A stretch of 64,000 nt of DNA from contig NZ_JNWO01000016.1 in assembly GCF_000716435.1 (NCBI RefSeq), positions 124,001 through 188,000 on the forward strand, read 5' to 3'. This stretch comes from Streptomyces xylophagus (GTDB lineage Bacteria; Actinomycetota; Actinomycetes; Streptomycetales; Streptomycetaceae). Of the stretch, positions 8,561 through 16,896 are shown in pieces. The translations under genes were made by a program, and so were the position numbers. The notes below the pieces were generated by a model. The model worked only from the letters and a program-made list of their open reading frames with translations, did not search any database and was not told where the DNA came from. Position 1 is the first letter of the stretch. Each line of letters begins with the position of its first letter.

Positions 8561-9415
8561 TCACCCCTCCCCGAACACCTCCCGATGGTCCTCGACCCAC
8601 TCCCGGTAAGTTCGCGCCGAACGCCCCAGCACCTCTCCCACGTCCTCGGTGACGACCTCGTTGCCGCCGTCGCGGACGTACGCCCTGCTGATCTCGGAGG
8701 CGTCGATGAACGTGTCGCTGAAGCCCAGTCCGAGCAGATACTCGCGCGCCTCGGTCGAGGACAGGTCGCGCACCTCCACCGGACGTCCGAGGACCCCGGC
8801 GAGGACGGCGGCCTGGTCCGGAACGCTGAGTACCTCGGGGCCGGTCAGGGTGTATGTGCGGCCCGAGTGGCCCGGGTCGAGCAGGGCGGCCACCGCGACC
8901 TCGGACACGTCACGCGGGTCGACCACCCCTTGGCCGCCGGTGCCGCTCGTGTTCGGTATCGGGCTGCCCGACCGCACGGACGTCGCCCAGCCCAGCGTGT
9001 TCGAGGCGAAGGCGGAGGGGCGCAGGACCGTCCACTCCAACCCGCTGTCCCGCACGGCCTGTTCACCGGGTACGTGCCAGGTGCCGACCGGGCCGATCGC
9101 GGGGTCGCCGGCGCCGATTCCGGAGAGCTTCACGATCCGGCGCACCCCTGCCGCCCGTGCCGCCTCGACCAGACCGCGGTCGCGCTCGGCGTCGTCCGGC
9201 CCGAACACGCCCACCAGGAAGGCGACTTCGGCGCCGGTCATCGCCGCCTGCACGGAGGCGCGGTCGGCGTGGTGGCCGCGCGCCGTGTCGACTCCGGAGG
9301 GCACCTGGGCCTTCGCCGGGTCCCGGGTCAGGGCGCGCACCTTCTCACCGCGCGCCGCGAGCTGTCGTACGACTTCACTGCCGATGGTGCCGGTGGCACC
9401 GGTCACGAGGATCAT
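8561..9415 (-). CDS. NmrA-like NAD(P)-binding oxidoreductase (atypical SDR)
   Basis: A 284-residue Rossmann protein. It starts MILVTGATGTIGSEVVRQL with the GxxGxxG dinucleotide motif, followed by VRALTRDP, where the Arg suggests NADP(H), and IVKLSGIGAG. It lacks the Tyr-x-x-x-Lys of classical SDRs, fitting the NmrA/HSCARG or quinone-reductase-2 type. It may reduce a quinone-like substrate or sense the NADP ratio. It is divergent from the AraC-type regulator starting 97 bases away, which is its likely controller. Confidence 0.85.
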   Translation of the reverse strand: MILVTGATGTIGSEVVRQLAARGEKVRALTRDPAKAQVPSGVDTARGHHADRASVQAAMTGAEVAFLVGVFGPDDAERDRGLVEAARAAGVRRIVKLSGIGAGDPAIGPVGTWHVPGEQAVRDSGLEWTVLRPSAFASNTLGWATSVRSGSPIPNTSGTGGQGVVDPRDVSEVAVAALLDPGHSGRTYTLTGPEVLSVPDQAAVLAGVLGRPVEVRDLSSTEAREYLLGLGFSDTFIDASEISRAYVRDGGNEVVTEDVGEVLGRSARTYREWVEDHREVFGEG

Positions 9416-9511
9416 GGCACCCACAGTGGGCGGGGAACGGCGCTCGGTTCTAGGAGATTCCGGCACGTTCCCGGGCCGCGTAGGGCCCGCCCGCGCCCTT
9501 ACCTTGGAGGG

Positions 9512-10312
9512 GTGACGAACCCCGACCTGTCCGAACGGGAGTTGAGCCTGCCGGACGAGCTGCGCCCCTGGATCGCGCGCATCACCGACCTGACGGTCAG
9601 CATCGTTCCGGCGGAGCCGTTCGTCCATCTCCCGGACCCGGAGACGAAGTTGGTGGTGCGCGTCGAGGGGAACGGCCGGCGCAGTGTCCTCGTCGTCGGG
9701 CCTCGGGTCCGGGCCACGTACCACGCGGCCAAACGCCTGGTGTCCTGCGTGGAGTTGCGGCTGGCGCCGGGCACCGCACGGCCGTTGCTGGGTGTTCCGG
9801 CGGTCAATCTCGTGGGCCGGGCCATGGCCTTGAGTGATCTGCCGGGTGGAGCGGCCCGGCAACTGGCCTTCGAGCTGGGCGGGTTGGAGCCCGAGGCCGC
9901 GGTGGCGCGGCTCACGGAGGTGCTCCCGGCGCGGCTCACCGCCGTCGCGGACCCCTCCCGCACCGAACTCGTCCGGGCCGGCGTCCACGCGATGTCGATC
10001 CGCACCGGCCACCTCCCCGGCCCGGTGCCCGACGTGGCCCGCGAACTCTCCGTCAGCGAACGGCAGTTGCGCAACCTGTTCGCCGAGGGGGTCGGCCTCT
10101 CCCCCAAGCACTACGCCCGTATCAACCGGGTGCGTGCCGTGGTCGCCCACGCCACCGAACTCTCCTGGGCCCAACTCGCCGCCGCCACCGGCTACTACGA
10201 CCAGTCCCACATGACGTCCGACTTCCGCGCCCTGATGGGGGTCCCGCCGCGGTCGTACTTCACGGGCCGACTTCCCGAGGCCATGCCCTGCCAGGCGGTG
10301 CGGCGCGGCTGA
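9512..10312 (+). CDS. AraC-family transcriptional regulator
   Basis: A 266-residue protein with a DUF6597-like N-terminal sensing domain (ELRPWIARITDLTV, PDPETKLVVRVEG) and a C-terminal AraC/XylS double helix-turn-helix. The HTH runs about 165-255: DVARELSVSERQLRNLFAEGVGLSPKHYARINRVR, then the second HTH ending GYYDQSHMTSDFRALMGVPPRSYF. GTG 9512 follows GGAGG by only one base, so the message may be leaderless or the true start may differ slightly. It probably regulates the divergent NmrA-like gene. Confidence 0.85.
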   Translation: MTNPDLSERELSLPDELRPWIARITDLTVSIVPAEPFVHLPDPETKLVVRVEGNGRRSVLVVGPRVRATYHAAKRLVSCVELRLAPGTARPLLGVPAVNLVGRAMALSDLPGGAARQLAFELGGLEPEAAVARLTEVLPARLTAVADPSRTELVRAGVHAMSIRTGHLPGPVPDVARELSVSERQLRNLFAEGVGLSPKHYARINRVRAVVAHATELSWAQLAAATGYYDQSHMTSDFRALMGVPPRSYFTGRLPEAMPCQAVRRG

Positions 10313-10456
10313 GTTCGGCGTCGCGCGCCAACCTCACGGCGTGGCCGGGGAATTCACAGTGACCTGCTAACTCCGCCCCACGGCCCTCCCAAGTTGGCGA
10401 GCGAGTCTCAGCTGCCTTTCAGAGTCGCTGTGTACCGCGCCCGCCTTGGAGTCGAC

Positions 10457-11275
10457 GTGCCGTTCTTCCGAAGAAAAGCCACCCGCCGCACCCTGCTCGC
10501 CGCCCTCGGCACCGCGGCGATCGCGAGTCAGTGGCCGTCCGCCGAGGCCTCGACGGTGAGTGCGGCGGGGCTCGACGCCCCGGCGAAGAAGGACATCGCG
10601 ATGCGGCTGGTGTCGAGTGCGGAGAACTCCTCCCTGGACTGGGAGGCGCAGTACAAGTACATCGAGGACATCGGCGACGGCCGCGGCTACACCGGCGGCA
10701 TCATCGGTTTCTGCTCCGGTACCAGCGACATGCTGGCGCTCGTCGAGCTGTACAGGAAGCGCGCTCCGGGCAATGTCCTCGCCGGCTATCTGCCCGCGCT
10801 GCGCGCCGTCGACGGCACCGCCTCGCACAAGGGGTTGGCCCCGGGCTTCCCCGCCGCCTGGCGCAAGGCGGCGAAGAGCTCCGCCGCGTTCCGCAAGGCG
10901 CAGCGCGACGAACGCGACCGCGGCTACTTCGACCCGGCCGTGGCACGCGCCAAGAAGGACGGGGTGGGCACGCTCGGGCAGTTCGTCTACTACGACGCGA
11001 TGGTCATGCACGGCCCCGGCACGGACCCCCTCTGCTTCGGCGGCATCCGCGCCCGGGCCCGCAGGCACGCGACCACGCCCACCGACGGCGGCGACGAGAC
11101 GACGTACCTCAACGCCTTCCTCGACGCGCGCGTCTGGGCGATGAAGCAGGAAGCGGCGCACAGCGACGTGACCCGGGTCGAGACGGCCCAGCGGGTGTTC
11201 CTGAAGAAGGGCAACCTCGACCTGGACACACCGCTCAAGTGGAAGGTGTACGGGGACAGTTACGAGATCGACTGA
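10457..11275 (+). CDS. csnA: Secreted chitosanase, glycoside hydrolase family 46
   Basis: The mature domain is strikingly like Streptomyces GH46 chitosanases: SSAENSSLDWEAQYKYIEDI and GDGRGYTGGIIGFCSGT. The general acid Glu falls at residue 56 (SAENSS) and the general base Asp at 74 (DIGDG), the same 18-residue spacing as E22/D40 in the N174 enzyme. It cleaves beta-1,4 bonds of chitosan outside the cell. The N-terminus carries FRRKATRRTLLAALG, a twin-arginine-like signal. I chose GTG 10457 because GGAG ends five bases before it. The 3' end overlaps the convergent permease gene by 16 bases. No clear CsnR-type palindrome is visible upstream. Confidence 0.93.
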   Translation: MPFFRRKATRRTLLAALGTAAIASQWPSAEASTVSAAGLDAPAKKDIAMRLVSSAENSSLDWEAQYKYIEDIGDGRGYTGGIIGFCSGTSDMLALVELYRKRAPGNVLAGYLPALRAVDGTASHKGLAPGFPAAWRKAAKSSAAFRKAQRDERDRGYFDPAVARAKKDGVGTLGQFVYYDAMVMHGPGTDPLCFGGIRARARRHATTPTDGGDETTYLNAFLDARVWAMKQEAAHSDVTRVETAQRVFLKKGNLDLDTPLKWKVYGDSYEID

Positions 11276-12630
11276 CCGGTCAGGGGTACGGCCTCGGTCG
11301 TACCCCTGATCTGCGTCTGCTCGTGGGTCCGGCCGAGGTGGTTGAAGACCAGGTTCAGTGCCACCGCGGCGACGCAGCCCGTGGAGATGCCCGAGTCGAG
11401 GACGATCCTCGCGGTCTGCGGGAACGCATGGTAGAAGTCCGGCGCCGCGATCGGGATGAGGCCGACGGCCAGGGACACCGCCACGACGACGACGTTGTTG
11501 TCCTTCTCCAGGCCCGCCTTGACGAGGGTCTGGATGCCGCTGGCGGCGACCGAGCCGAACAGGACCACACCCGCTCCGCCCAGCACCGGGCGCGGTACGA
11601 CGGCGATGAGCGACGCGGCCGCCGGGCACAGGCCCATCAGCACCAGGAAGCCGCCGCCGGTGGCGACGACGTACCGGCTGCGGATGCGGGTCATGGCGAC
11701 CAAGCCGATGTTCTGCGCGAAGGCGCTGCACATGAAGCCGTTGAAGAAGGGGCTCAGCGCCGAGCCGAGGGTGTCGGCACGCAGGCCCGCGGTAATGGTC
11801 GCCTCGTCGGCCGGGCGGTCGACGATCTCGCCCAACGCCAGCATGTCGGCGGTGGATTCGGTCATCGAGACCACCATCACCACGATCATCGACACGATCG
11901 CCGCGAGCTGGAACTGCGGTGCGCCGAAGTGGAACGGGGTCGGGAAACCGATCAGGTCCGCGTCCGCGACCGGGCCGAAGTCCGTTGCGCCGAAGGGGAT
12001 CGCGAGGAGCGTCCCGATCAACAGGCCCAGCAGGACGGCTATTTGCTTGACGAAGCCCCGCGTGAATCGGCGGACGATCAGGACGACGACAAGAGTCGCC
12101 GCCGCCAGGCCGAGGTTGGTCGTCGAACCGTAGTCGTGCGCGGCCGGGTCGGGCCCCTGCGCCCAGCCGAAGGCCACGGGCAGCAGCGAGAGGCCGATGA
12201 GGGTGATCACGGTGCCGGTGACGACCGGCGGGAAGAAGCGGACCGCCTTGCTGAAGAAGGGGGCGGCGAGGAAGCCGAGGAGTCCGGCGACGATCACCGC
12301 GCCGAAGATGACGGGCAGTGCGTCGGACCTGTCCTTGGTGGAGGCCGCGATCGCGGTCATCGGGGCGACGCCGGCGAAGGTGACGCCGTTGACGAAGGGC
12401 AGCCGGGCGCCGATCCGCCAGATCCCGAGGGTCTGCAGGAGGGTGGCGAGGCCCGCGGTGAAGAGACAGGCGCCGGTGAGGAAGGTCAGTTCGGTGCCGG
12501 AGAGGCCGACGGCCGCCCCGACGATCAACGGCGGGGCGACGACACCCGCGTACATGGCGGCCACGTGTTGCAGTCCCGTGGTGGCCATCTTGAGCGCGGG
12601 GAGTTTCTCGTCGACAGGGTGAGCGGTCAC
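11260..12630 (-). CDS. NCS2 uracil-xanthine permease, likely uric acid/xanthine uptake
   Basis: A 456-residue membrane protein of the nucleobase-ascorbate (NCS2) family. It has about 14 hydrophobic segments, the loop SMTESTADMLALGE with the substrate-binding Glu, and the family motif AQNIGLVAMTRIRSRYV with the QN pair in the binding site. It should bring xanthine, urate or a related purine into the cell with protons. GGAGG precedes its start. It is the last gene of the purine block on this strand; a hairpin at 12812-12841 separates it from the deaminase gene, so it may have its own promoter. It is convergent with, and overlaps, the chitosanase gene end. Confidence 0.9.
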   Translation of the reverse strand: MTAHPVDEKLPALKMATTGLQHVAAMYAGVVAPPLIVGAAVGLSGTELTFLTGACLFTAGLATLLQTLGIWRIGARLPFVNGVTFAGVAPMTAIAASTKDRSDALPVIFGAVIVAGLLGFLAAPFFSKAVRFFPPVVTGTVITLIGLSLLPVAFGWAQGPDPAAHDYGSTTNLGLAAATLVVVLIVRRFTRGFVKQIAVLLGLLIGTLLAIPFGATDFGPVADADLIGFPTPFHFGAPQFQLAAIVSMIVVMVVSMTESTADMLALGEIVDRPADEATITAGLRADTLGSALSPFFNGFMCSAFAQNIGLVAMTRIRSRYVVATGGGFLVLMGLCPAAASLIAVVPRPVLGGAGVVLFGSVAASGIQTLVKAGLEKDNNVVVVAVSLAVGLIPIAAPDFYHAFPQTARIVLDSGISTGCVAAVALNLVFNHLGRTHEQTQIRGTTEAVPLTGQSIS

Positions 12631-12811
12631 TGTGGTTCCTCCGGGTCAGCTAACACGTCGACTCTGACGTGGGTTTCGTGGAGGTGGTGCGCGGCCGTGC
12701 GGGACCATGGGAAAAATGCTTACAAAAAGGACGGAAAGGGCCGTTCCGGGGCGCGCACGTACATGCACGCCCCGGCCACGGCCACCGGATGAGGGCCGTC
12801 CCCCTCAACCG

Positions 12812-12841
12812 GAGCTCTTCAACCAGTCAACTGGTCAGCTC
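12812..12841. terminator. Hairpin at the end of the deaminase gene
   Basis: Nested inverted repeats: GAGCT (12812-12816) with AGCTC (12837-12841), enclosing ACCAGT-CA-ACTGGT (12822-12835). It spans the deaminase stop codon. The remaining intergenic stretch to 12630 holds the permease leader and a weaker GGGGCG/CGCCCC stem near 12756-12781. Confidence 0.45.
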
Positions 12842-14217
12842 TGTGCGGCGATCCGCGCCAGCCGCCGGGCCTCTTCCCGCGTGGAGCGGGCGATCGTGTC
12901 CTCGTCGACGTGCAACAGCCGGTTGTTCTCGACGATCTGACGGCCGTTCACGAAGGAGGCGGTGACGGGGGCCGCGGACCCGAAGACCAGCGCGGTCACC
13001 GGATCGGCGATGGAGGAGTGCGCGAGAGTGTCCAGGTTCCACAGCACCAGGTCGGCCAGCTTGCCCGGCTCCAGGGAGCCGATCTCGCTTGCCCGGCCCA
13101 GGACTTGGGCGCCGCCGTACGTCCCGAGACGCAGCGCCTGGCGGGCGTTGAGGGCCGCTTCGCGGTGGGCGCCGAGGCGGTTGATCAGGAGGGCGTTGCG
13201 CAGCTCGGTGTGGAGTTCGCCGGACTCGTTGGAGGCGGTGCCGTCGACGCCGAGGCCGACCGGGACGCCGGCGGCGAGCATGTCGGGGACGCGGGCGATA
13301 CCGGCGGCGAGCCGGGCGTTGGACGAGGGGCAGTGGGCGACGCCGGTCTTCGTACGGGCGAAGGCGGCGATGTCGGAGTCGTTCATGTGGACGCAGTGCG
13401 CCATCCACACGTCGTCGCCGAGCCAGCCGGTGGACTCGAAGTAGTCGGTCGGGCCCATGCCGAACAGTTCCTTGCAGAACTGCTCCTCCTCGACCGTCTC
13501 CGAGCCGTGCGTGTGCAGCCGTACACCGAGGCGGCGGGCCAACTCGGCGCCCTGCCGCAGGAGTTCGGTCGACACGGAGAAGGGCGAGCAGGGGGCAACG
13601 GCCACCTGGGTCATCGCGTCGAAGGAAGCGTCGTGGTGCTCCCGTACCGTCGCCTCGGTCGCGGCGAGGGCGCCTTCGAGGGTCTCGACGGCGAAGTCCG
13701 GGGGCAGTCCGCCGTCCTTCTCGCTGCGGTCCATCGAGCCGCGGGCCAGCGTGAAGCGGACCCCCATCTCGCGGGCGGCGCCGATGATGGCGCCGGAGAG
13801 GTCGCCGGAGCCCTTCGGGAAGACGTAGTGGTGGTCCATCGCGGTGGTCACCCCGCCGCGGGCCATCATCGCGAGGGAACCCTGCGCGGCGGCGCGGACC
13901 ATCGGCTCGTCGATGCGCGCCCAGGTCGGGTACAGCGCGACAAGCCAGTTGAAGAGGTTGTGGTCGGTGGCCAGGCCCCGGGTGATCCACTGGTAGAAGT
14001 GGTGGTGGGTGTTGACCAGACCGGGGGTCACCAGGTGGCCGGTAGCGTCGATGCGCCGGACCACATCGGTGAGCCCCTCGGGCGCCTTGCCCGCACCGAG
14101 CGACTCGATGCGGTTGCCGGCGATGACGACATACCCGGTGGCGTACTCGGTGTCGGCGGCGTCCACCGTCGCGATCGCACAGTTCTCGATGACGACACGC
14201 TGAACCATCGTTACCAT
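12835..14217 (-). CDS. 8-oxoguanine deaminase / guanine deaminase-type amidohydrolase
   Basis: A 460-residue metal-dependent amidohydrolase of the TIM-barrel superfamily. Metal ligands are visible in NTHHHFYQW (HxH), LHTHGSE, WMAHCVHMN and GLGVDGTASNES. The wording TDHNLFNWL and CPSSNARLAAGI fits the 8-oxoguanine deaminase branch, which yields uric acid from 8-oxoguanine. It is co-oriented with uricase 56 bases upstream, so it would feed urate into the pathway. ATG 14217 was preferred; ATG 14208 and TTG 14229 are alternatives, with AAGGAAG lying 12 bases upstream of 14217. Guanine deaminase (giving xanthine) is the alternative function. Confidence 0.87.
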   Translation of the reverse strand: MVTMVQRVVIENCAIATVDAADTEYATGYVVIAGNRIESLGAGKAPEGLTDVVRRIDATGHLVTPGLVNTHHHFYQWITRGLATDHNLFNWLVALYPTWARIDEPMVRAAAQGSLAMMARGGVTTAMDHHYVFPKGSGDLSGAIIGAAREMGVRFTLARGSMDRSEKDGGLPPDFAVETLEGALAATEATVREHHDASFDAMTQVAVAPCSPFSVSTELLRQGAELARRLGVRLHTHGSETVEEEQFCKELFGMGPTDYFESTGWLGDDVWMAHCVHMNDSDIAAFARTKTGVAHCPSSNARLAAGIARVPDMLAAGVPVGLGVDGTASNESGELHTELRNALLINRLGAHREAALNARQALRLGTYGGAQVLGRASEIGSLEPGKLADLVLWNLDTLAHSSIADPVTALVFGSAAPVTASFVNGRQIVENNRLLHVDEDTIARSTREEARRLARIAAQS

Positions 14218-14272
14218 CGTTCGTCTCAACTTCCTTGCTTCTGGGCCGAGTTCGCGGTTCGCGTCGTTCGCA

Positions 14273-15157
14273 TCAGAGATTGGTGAGATCCACCGGGATC
14301 CTCGGCTCGCAGCCGTCCCGCAGGACGGTCGCCTCGATCAGGCCGTAGGGCCGGTCGGCGGCGAAGTACACCTCGTTGTCGTTCTTCAGCCCGAACGGCG
14401 CCAAGTCCACAAGGAAATGGTGCTTGTTGGGGAGCGAGAAGCGCACCTCGTCGATCTCGCCACGGTTGTCGATGATCCGCGAACCCATTTGGTACAGGGT
14501 CTGCTGGAGCGAGAGGGAGTACGTCTCGGCGAAGGCCTGGAGCAGGTGCTGCTTCGTCTGCTCGTAGGACTCCTCCCAGTCCGGCATCTCCTGGGTGTCG
14601 TCGGACCAGTTGAAGCGCCAGCGCGCGGACACCTCGGTCGCCAGGATGCGGTCGTACGCCTCGGGCAGCGTCGTGTACTTGTCCTTGACGTAGCCCCAGA
14701 ACTCGGAGTCCGTCGAGTTGAGTACCGTCAAGTCCTTGAGCCCGGAGACGACTTCCCAGCTCCGCCCGTCGTACGTGATCTGGGTGAGCCGGGTCTCCTG
14801 GCCCTTGCGGACGAAGGAGTGGCCCCCGGTCGTGCGCTCCCAGGCGTACTCCTCGATGCGGATGCGCGCCGTCCTGATCGGCTCCTGCGAGGTCACGAAG
14901 TGCCGGGCGAGATGGATGCCGAACTGCTCGGCGGACTCGATGCCGTGTTCCTTGGCGAACGCGTACACCGTGTTCTTGGTGGTGTCGGTCGGCAGCACGT
15001 TGGCGTTCGAGCCGGAGTAGTGGACCTCGTCCATGTCGCCGCTCAGCGACACGGACACGTTGAGGTCCTTGATGTGGTGGGTGGCGCCGTCCCGCGTGAT
15101 CTTGACGACTCGGTTCTCGGCCTTGCCGTACTGGTTCTGTCCAAGAATCGTGGGCAT
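14273..15157 (-). CDS. Uricase (urate oxidase)
   Basis: A 294-residue cofactor-free urate oxidase converting urate, O2 and water to 5-hydroxyisourate and H2O2. Seen: GQNQYGKAENRVVKI at the start with the catalytic Lys, LPTDTTKNTVYAFAKEH with the active-site Thr, SLSLQQTLYQMG, and the C-terminal NKHHFLVDLAPFGLKNDNEV. Length is usual for the family. It lies 6 bases downstream of the HIU hydrolase gene, inside an operon reading OHCU decarboxylase, HIU hydrolase, uricase, deaminase. The order lets every unstable intermediate be consumed by a neighbour's product. Confidence 0.96.
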   Translation of the reverse strand: MPTILGQNQYGKAENRVVKITRDGATHHIKDLNVSVSLSGDMDEVHYSGSNANVLPTDTTKNTVYAFAKEHGIESAEQFGIHLARHFVTSQEPIRTARIRIEEYAWERTTGGHSFVRKGQETRLTQITYDGRSWEVVSGLKDLTVLNSTDSEFWGYVKDKYTTLPEAYDRILATEVSARWRFNWSDDTQEMPDWEESYEQTKQHLLQAFAETYSLSLQQTLYQMGSRIIDNRGEIDEVRFSLPNKHHFLVDLAPFGLKNDNEVYFAADRPYGLIEATVLRDGCEPRIPVDLTNL

Positions 15158-15163
15158 CTTCTG

Positions 15164-15589
15164 CTAGCTCCCTCGGTATACGGAGTAGCCGAACGGGTTG
15201 AGCAGCAGCGGTACGTGGTAGTGCTCGCCGGGGTTCACGGCGAAGGTGATCGCCACTTCCGGGAAGAACACTCCGGTCGGACCGCTGTCCCGATTCGCGG
15301 GGGCGTCCTGCTGCGCATCGGCTTGCTTGTTCTCTGAACGCTGCTTGTTCTCTGAACGCTGGAAATACGCCTCGACGGCGAAGTCGAGCCGTACGTGTGT
15401 GGTGCCTTCCGGCAGCGCCGGGAGGTCCTTGCACCGCCCGTCCGCGTCGGTCGCGGAACCGCCGAGCGCCTGCCAGTCCGCCAACGCCCCACTGCGGGCG
15501 GCGAGTTGGACGGCGACGCCCTCCGCGGGACGGCCGACGGAGGTGTCCAGGATGTGCGTGGACACCGAGGCGGTGGTGCTGCTGCTCAT
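15164..15589 (-). CDS. 5-hydroxyisourate hydrolase (transthyretin-like) with an insertion
   Basis: It hydrolyses 5-hydroxyisourate to OHCU. The transthyretin-like signatures are present: STHILDTSVGRPAEGV with the catalytic His at 12, HVRLDF at 65-70, FFPEVAITF at 108-116 and the terminal YRGS (138-141). At 141 residues it is about 30 longer than usual. The excess lies at residues 77-106 between VEAYF and GVFFPEV, is hydrophilic, and contains the tandem heptad-like repeat QRSENK twice, encoded by a perfect 18-bp duplication. This falls in a surface loop, so activity is probably kept. The start overlaps the OHCU decarboxylase stop in ATGA. Confidence 0.92.
   Translation of the reverse strand: MSSSTTASVSTHILDTSVGRPAEGVAVQLAARSGALADWQALGGSATDADGRCKDLPALPEGTTHVRLDFAVEAYFQRSENKQRSENKQADAQQDAPANRDSGPTGVFFPEVAITFAVNPGEHYHVPLLLNPFGYSVYRGS
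15325..15360. repeat. Perfect 18-bp tandem duplication inside the HIU hydrolase gene
   Basis: The unit GCTTGTTCTCTGAACGCT occurs twice head to tail (15325-15342, 15343-15360). It is noticeably less GC-rich than the flanking gene and encodes the repeated QRSENK peptide. Being a multiple of three, it preserves the frame. Confidence 0.95.
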
Positions 15590-16101
15590 GCCGTTTCTTC
15601 CTCTACGAGCTTGGCCAACCGGATGCGGTTGATCTTCCCCAACTCGGTGCGGACGATCTCCCTCTCCTGCTCCGGCGAGTTGCCGATCCGTTCCTTGACC
15701 GCGTCGCGCATCTGCTCGCCGGTCCGTCCGGTGGCGCAGATCAGGAAGACATGGCCGAACCTCTCCTGGTACGCCAGGTTGAGGTCGAGCATCTCCGCCT
15801 TGAGCTCCTCGGAGGCGCCCGCCATGCCGCGTTGTTCACGGGCGGAGGTGGGGTCACCGGGCTTGGGCCGGCCGATCGGCGGGTGGCCGCCCATCGCCTC
15901 GCCGAGGTCCTCGGCGGTCAGATCGGCCATCGCCGCGTCACTCTCGGCGTAGAGGTCCTCGGGTCCGGCGTACGGGCGGCCGGTGAGCAGTCGCCGGGTC
16001 CACGCCGTGGATGCGCACACCTCCAGGAGGGCGGCGAGGGCCGCGTGCTCCTCGATGGCGTTGAACCGGGCGAGGCCCGGCGGCGTGGATGTCGACGTCA
16101 C
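15586..16101 (-). CDS. OHCU decarboxylase
   Basis: The 171-residue 2-oxo-4-hydroxy-4-carboxy-5-ureidoimidazoline decarboxylase makes S-allantoin, completing urate oxidation. Family features: FNAIEEHAALAALLEVCAS at the start, the catalytic His in GGHPPIG near residue 73, the AYQERFGHVFLICATGRT motif, and the helical tail ELGKINRIRLAKLV. It is the first gene of the allantoin-forming operon and overlaps HIU hydrolase by four bases. An inverted repeat lies 64 bases upstream of the start. Confidence 0.95.
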   Translation of the reverse strand: MTSTSTPPGLARFNAIEEHAALAALLEVCASTAWTRRLLTGRPYAGPEDLYAESDAAMADLTAEDLGEAMGGHPPIGRPKPGDPTSAREQRGMAGASEELKAEMLDLNLAYQERFGHVFLICATGRTGEQMRDAVKERIGNSPEQEREIVRTELGKINRIRLAKLVEEETA

Positions 16102-16164
16102 GGGAGCCTCCGTGGCCTTGTGCTGATCGGGCTGGCAGTAGCTAACGCCCTCGGCAACACCACG

Positions 16165-16179
16165 TCAACACTTTGTTGA
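16165..16179. promoter_or_regulatory. Palindrome TCAACA-CTT-TGTTGA upstream of the uricase operon
   Basis: A perfect 6-3-6 inverted repeat in an AT-richer patch between the HTH gene stop and the OHCU decarboxylase start. It differs from the hyi/gcl operators, so it may be the target of a different regulator, for example the neighbouring HTH protein. Confidence 0.5.
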
Positions 16180-16208
16180 AAATTCCGGGTAACAACCGGG
16201 GAAGGGGT

Positions 16209-16577
16209 TCAGCTCTCCTTCTCGCGGTTCAGGTAGTTGTACACGGTGAACCGGCTGACCCCGAGGGCGCTCGCGACGGTCTCCACGCCGTGCCGCACGG
16301 AGAAGGCGCCGCGCGCCTCCAGTATCCGTACGACCTCCTGCTTGGCCTTGCGGTCCAGGTCCGCGAGGGGCTTGCCCTTCTTGCGCTCCATGGCGGCCAG
16401 GATGTGGTCCAGCGAGTCCGCGAGCTGCGGCAGACGTACGGCGACCACGTCGGCACCCTCCCAGGCGAGCACGACGTCGTCGGGGCCCGCTTCGTCGGGC
16501 GGGAGCATCTCGCCGCCCATCGCGTCGACCAGCGGTTTCACGGCCGTGATGAACGGCTCGTCCCCGGTGCCGGTCAC
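16209..16577 (-). CDS. Small DauR-type HTH regulator
   Basis: A 122-residue protein. The N-terminal half reads like a short PAS-type ligand domain (VVLAWEGADVVAVRLPQLADSLDHIL). The C-terminus carries an HTH_22-like helix-turn-helix (about 82-118): ARGAFSVRHGVETVASALG then VSRFTVYNYLNREK. DauR/YheO-type regulators have exactly this C-terminal design with a much larger PAS domain, so this is a shortened version. It overlaps the upstream 85-residue gene by four bases and precedes the uricase operon on the same strand, making it the natural candidate for local purine control. Confidence 0.78.
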   Translation of the reverse strand: MTGTGDEPFITAVKPLVDAMGGEMLPPDEAGPDDVVLAWEGADVVAVRLPQLADSLDHILAAMERKKGKPLADLDRKAKQEVVRILEARGAFSVRHGVETVASALGVSRFTVYNYLNREKES

Positions 16578-16831
16578 CGGTCACCCTCCCCGATGACGTT
16601 GAGCTGGAGCGAGATCCGGGTGGCGCCGGCCTCCAGGGTCCTGCGCAGCAGCGCGTCGACGGCGCCGAGCACCGCGTCGGCGCCACCCTCGGCCGTGTTG
16701 CCGAACGGCCCGACGTCCACGGAGTCCAGCTCCGCCACCTCGATGACCTCCCTGGCGACCACCGCGTGCGCGGGCGCCTCGTCGAGGTCGAAGGGCTCTG
16801 TCGTGAACTCCACTCGCAATCGCACGCGCAC
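16574..16831 (-). CDS. Conserved small protein, possibly MTH1187/YkoF-like ligand-binding fold
   Basis: An 85-residue cytosolic protein of strand-helix composition: MRVRLRVEFTTEPF, then AVLGAVDALLRRTLEAGATRISLQLNVIGEG. The last third resembles the helix-strand ending of MTH1187/YkoF-type thiamine-binding proteins; this is a weak pattern match, not a firm call. It is translationally coupled (ATGA) to the HTH gene, so it may sense or buffer a ligand for that regulator. It is divergent from hyi. Confidence 0.65.
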   Translation of the reverse strand: MRVRLRVEFTTEPFDLDEAPAHAVVAREVIEVAELDSVDVGPFGNTAEGGADAVLGAVDALLRRTLEAGATRISLQLNVIGEGDR

Positions 16832-16896
16832 AACCTAACGCGCGGTGTCGTTTTCCGCCGAGCCCCCTTGACAAGCTCCGACACCCGACGGCAATC

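Noticed and set aside
7646..10312. An 888-residue open frame on the + strand
   Set aside because: Only its last 267 codons (from 9512) are real AraC-type sequence; the rest is an Arg/Pro/Gly-rich shadow of the MFS gene and the antisense of the NmrA-like gene.
10313..10456. CsnR-type operator upstream of the chitosanase
   Set aside because: No GAAAGCTTTC-like palindrome could be found in the leader.
10531..12792. A 753-residue + strand frame across chitosanase and permease
   Set aside because: Low-complexity Arg/Gly/Asp-rich translation with no domain; it is antisense to the permease.
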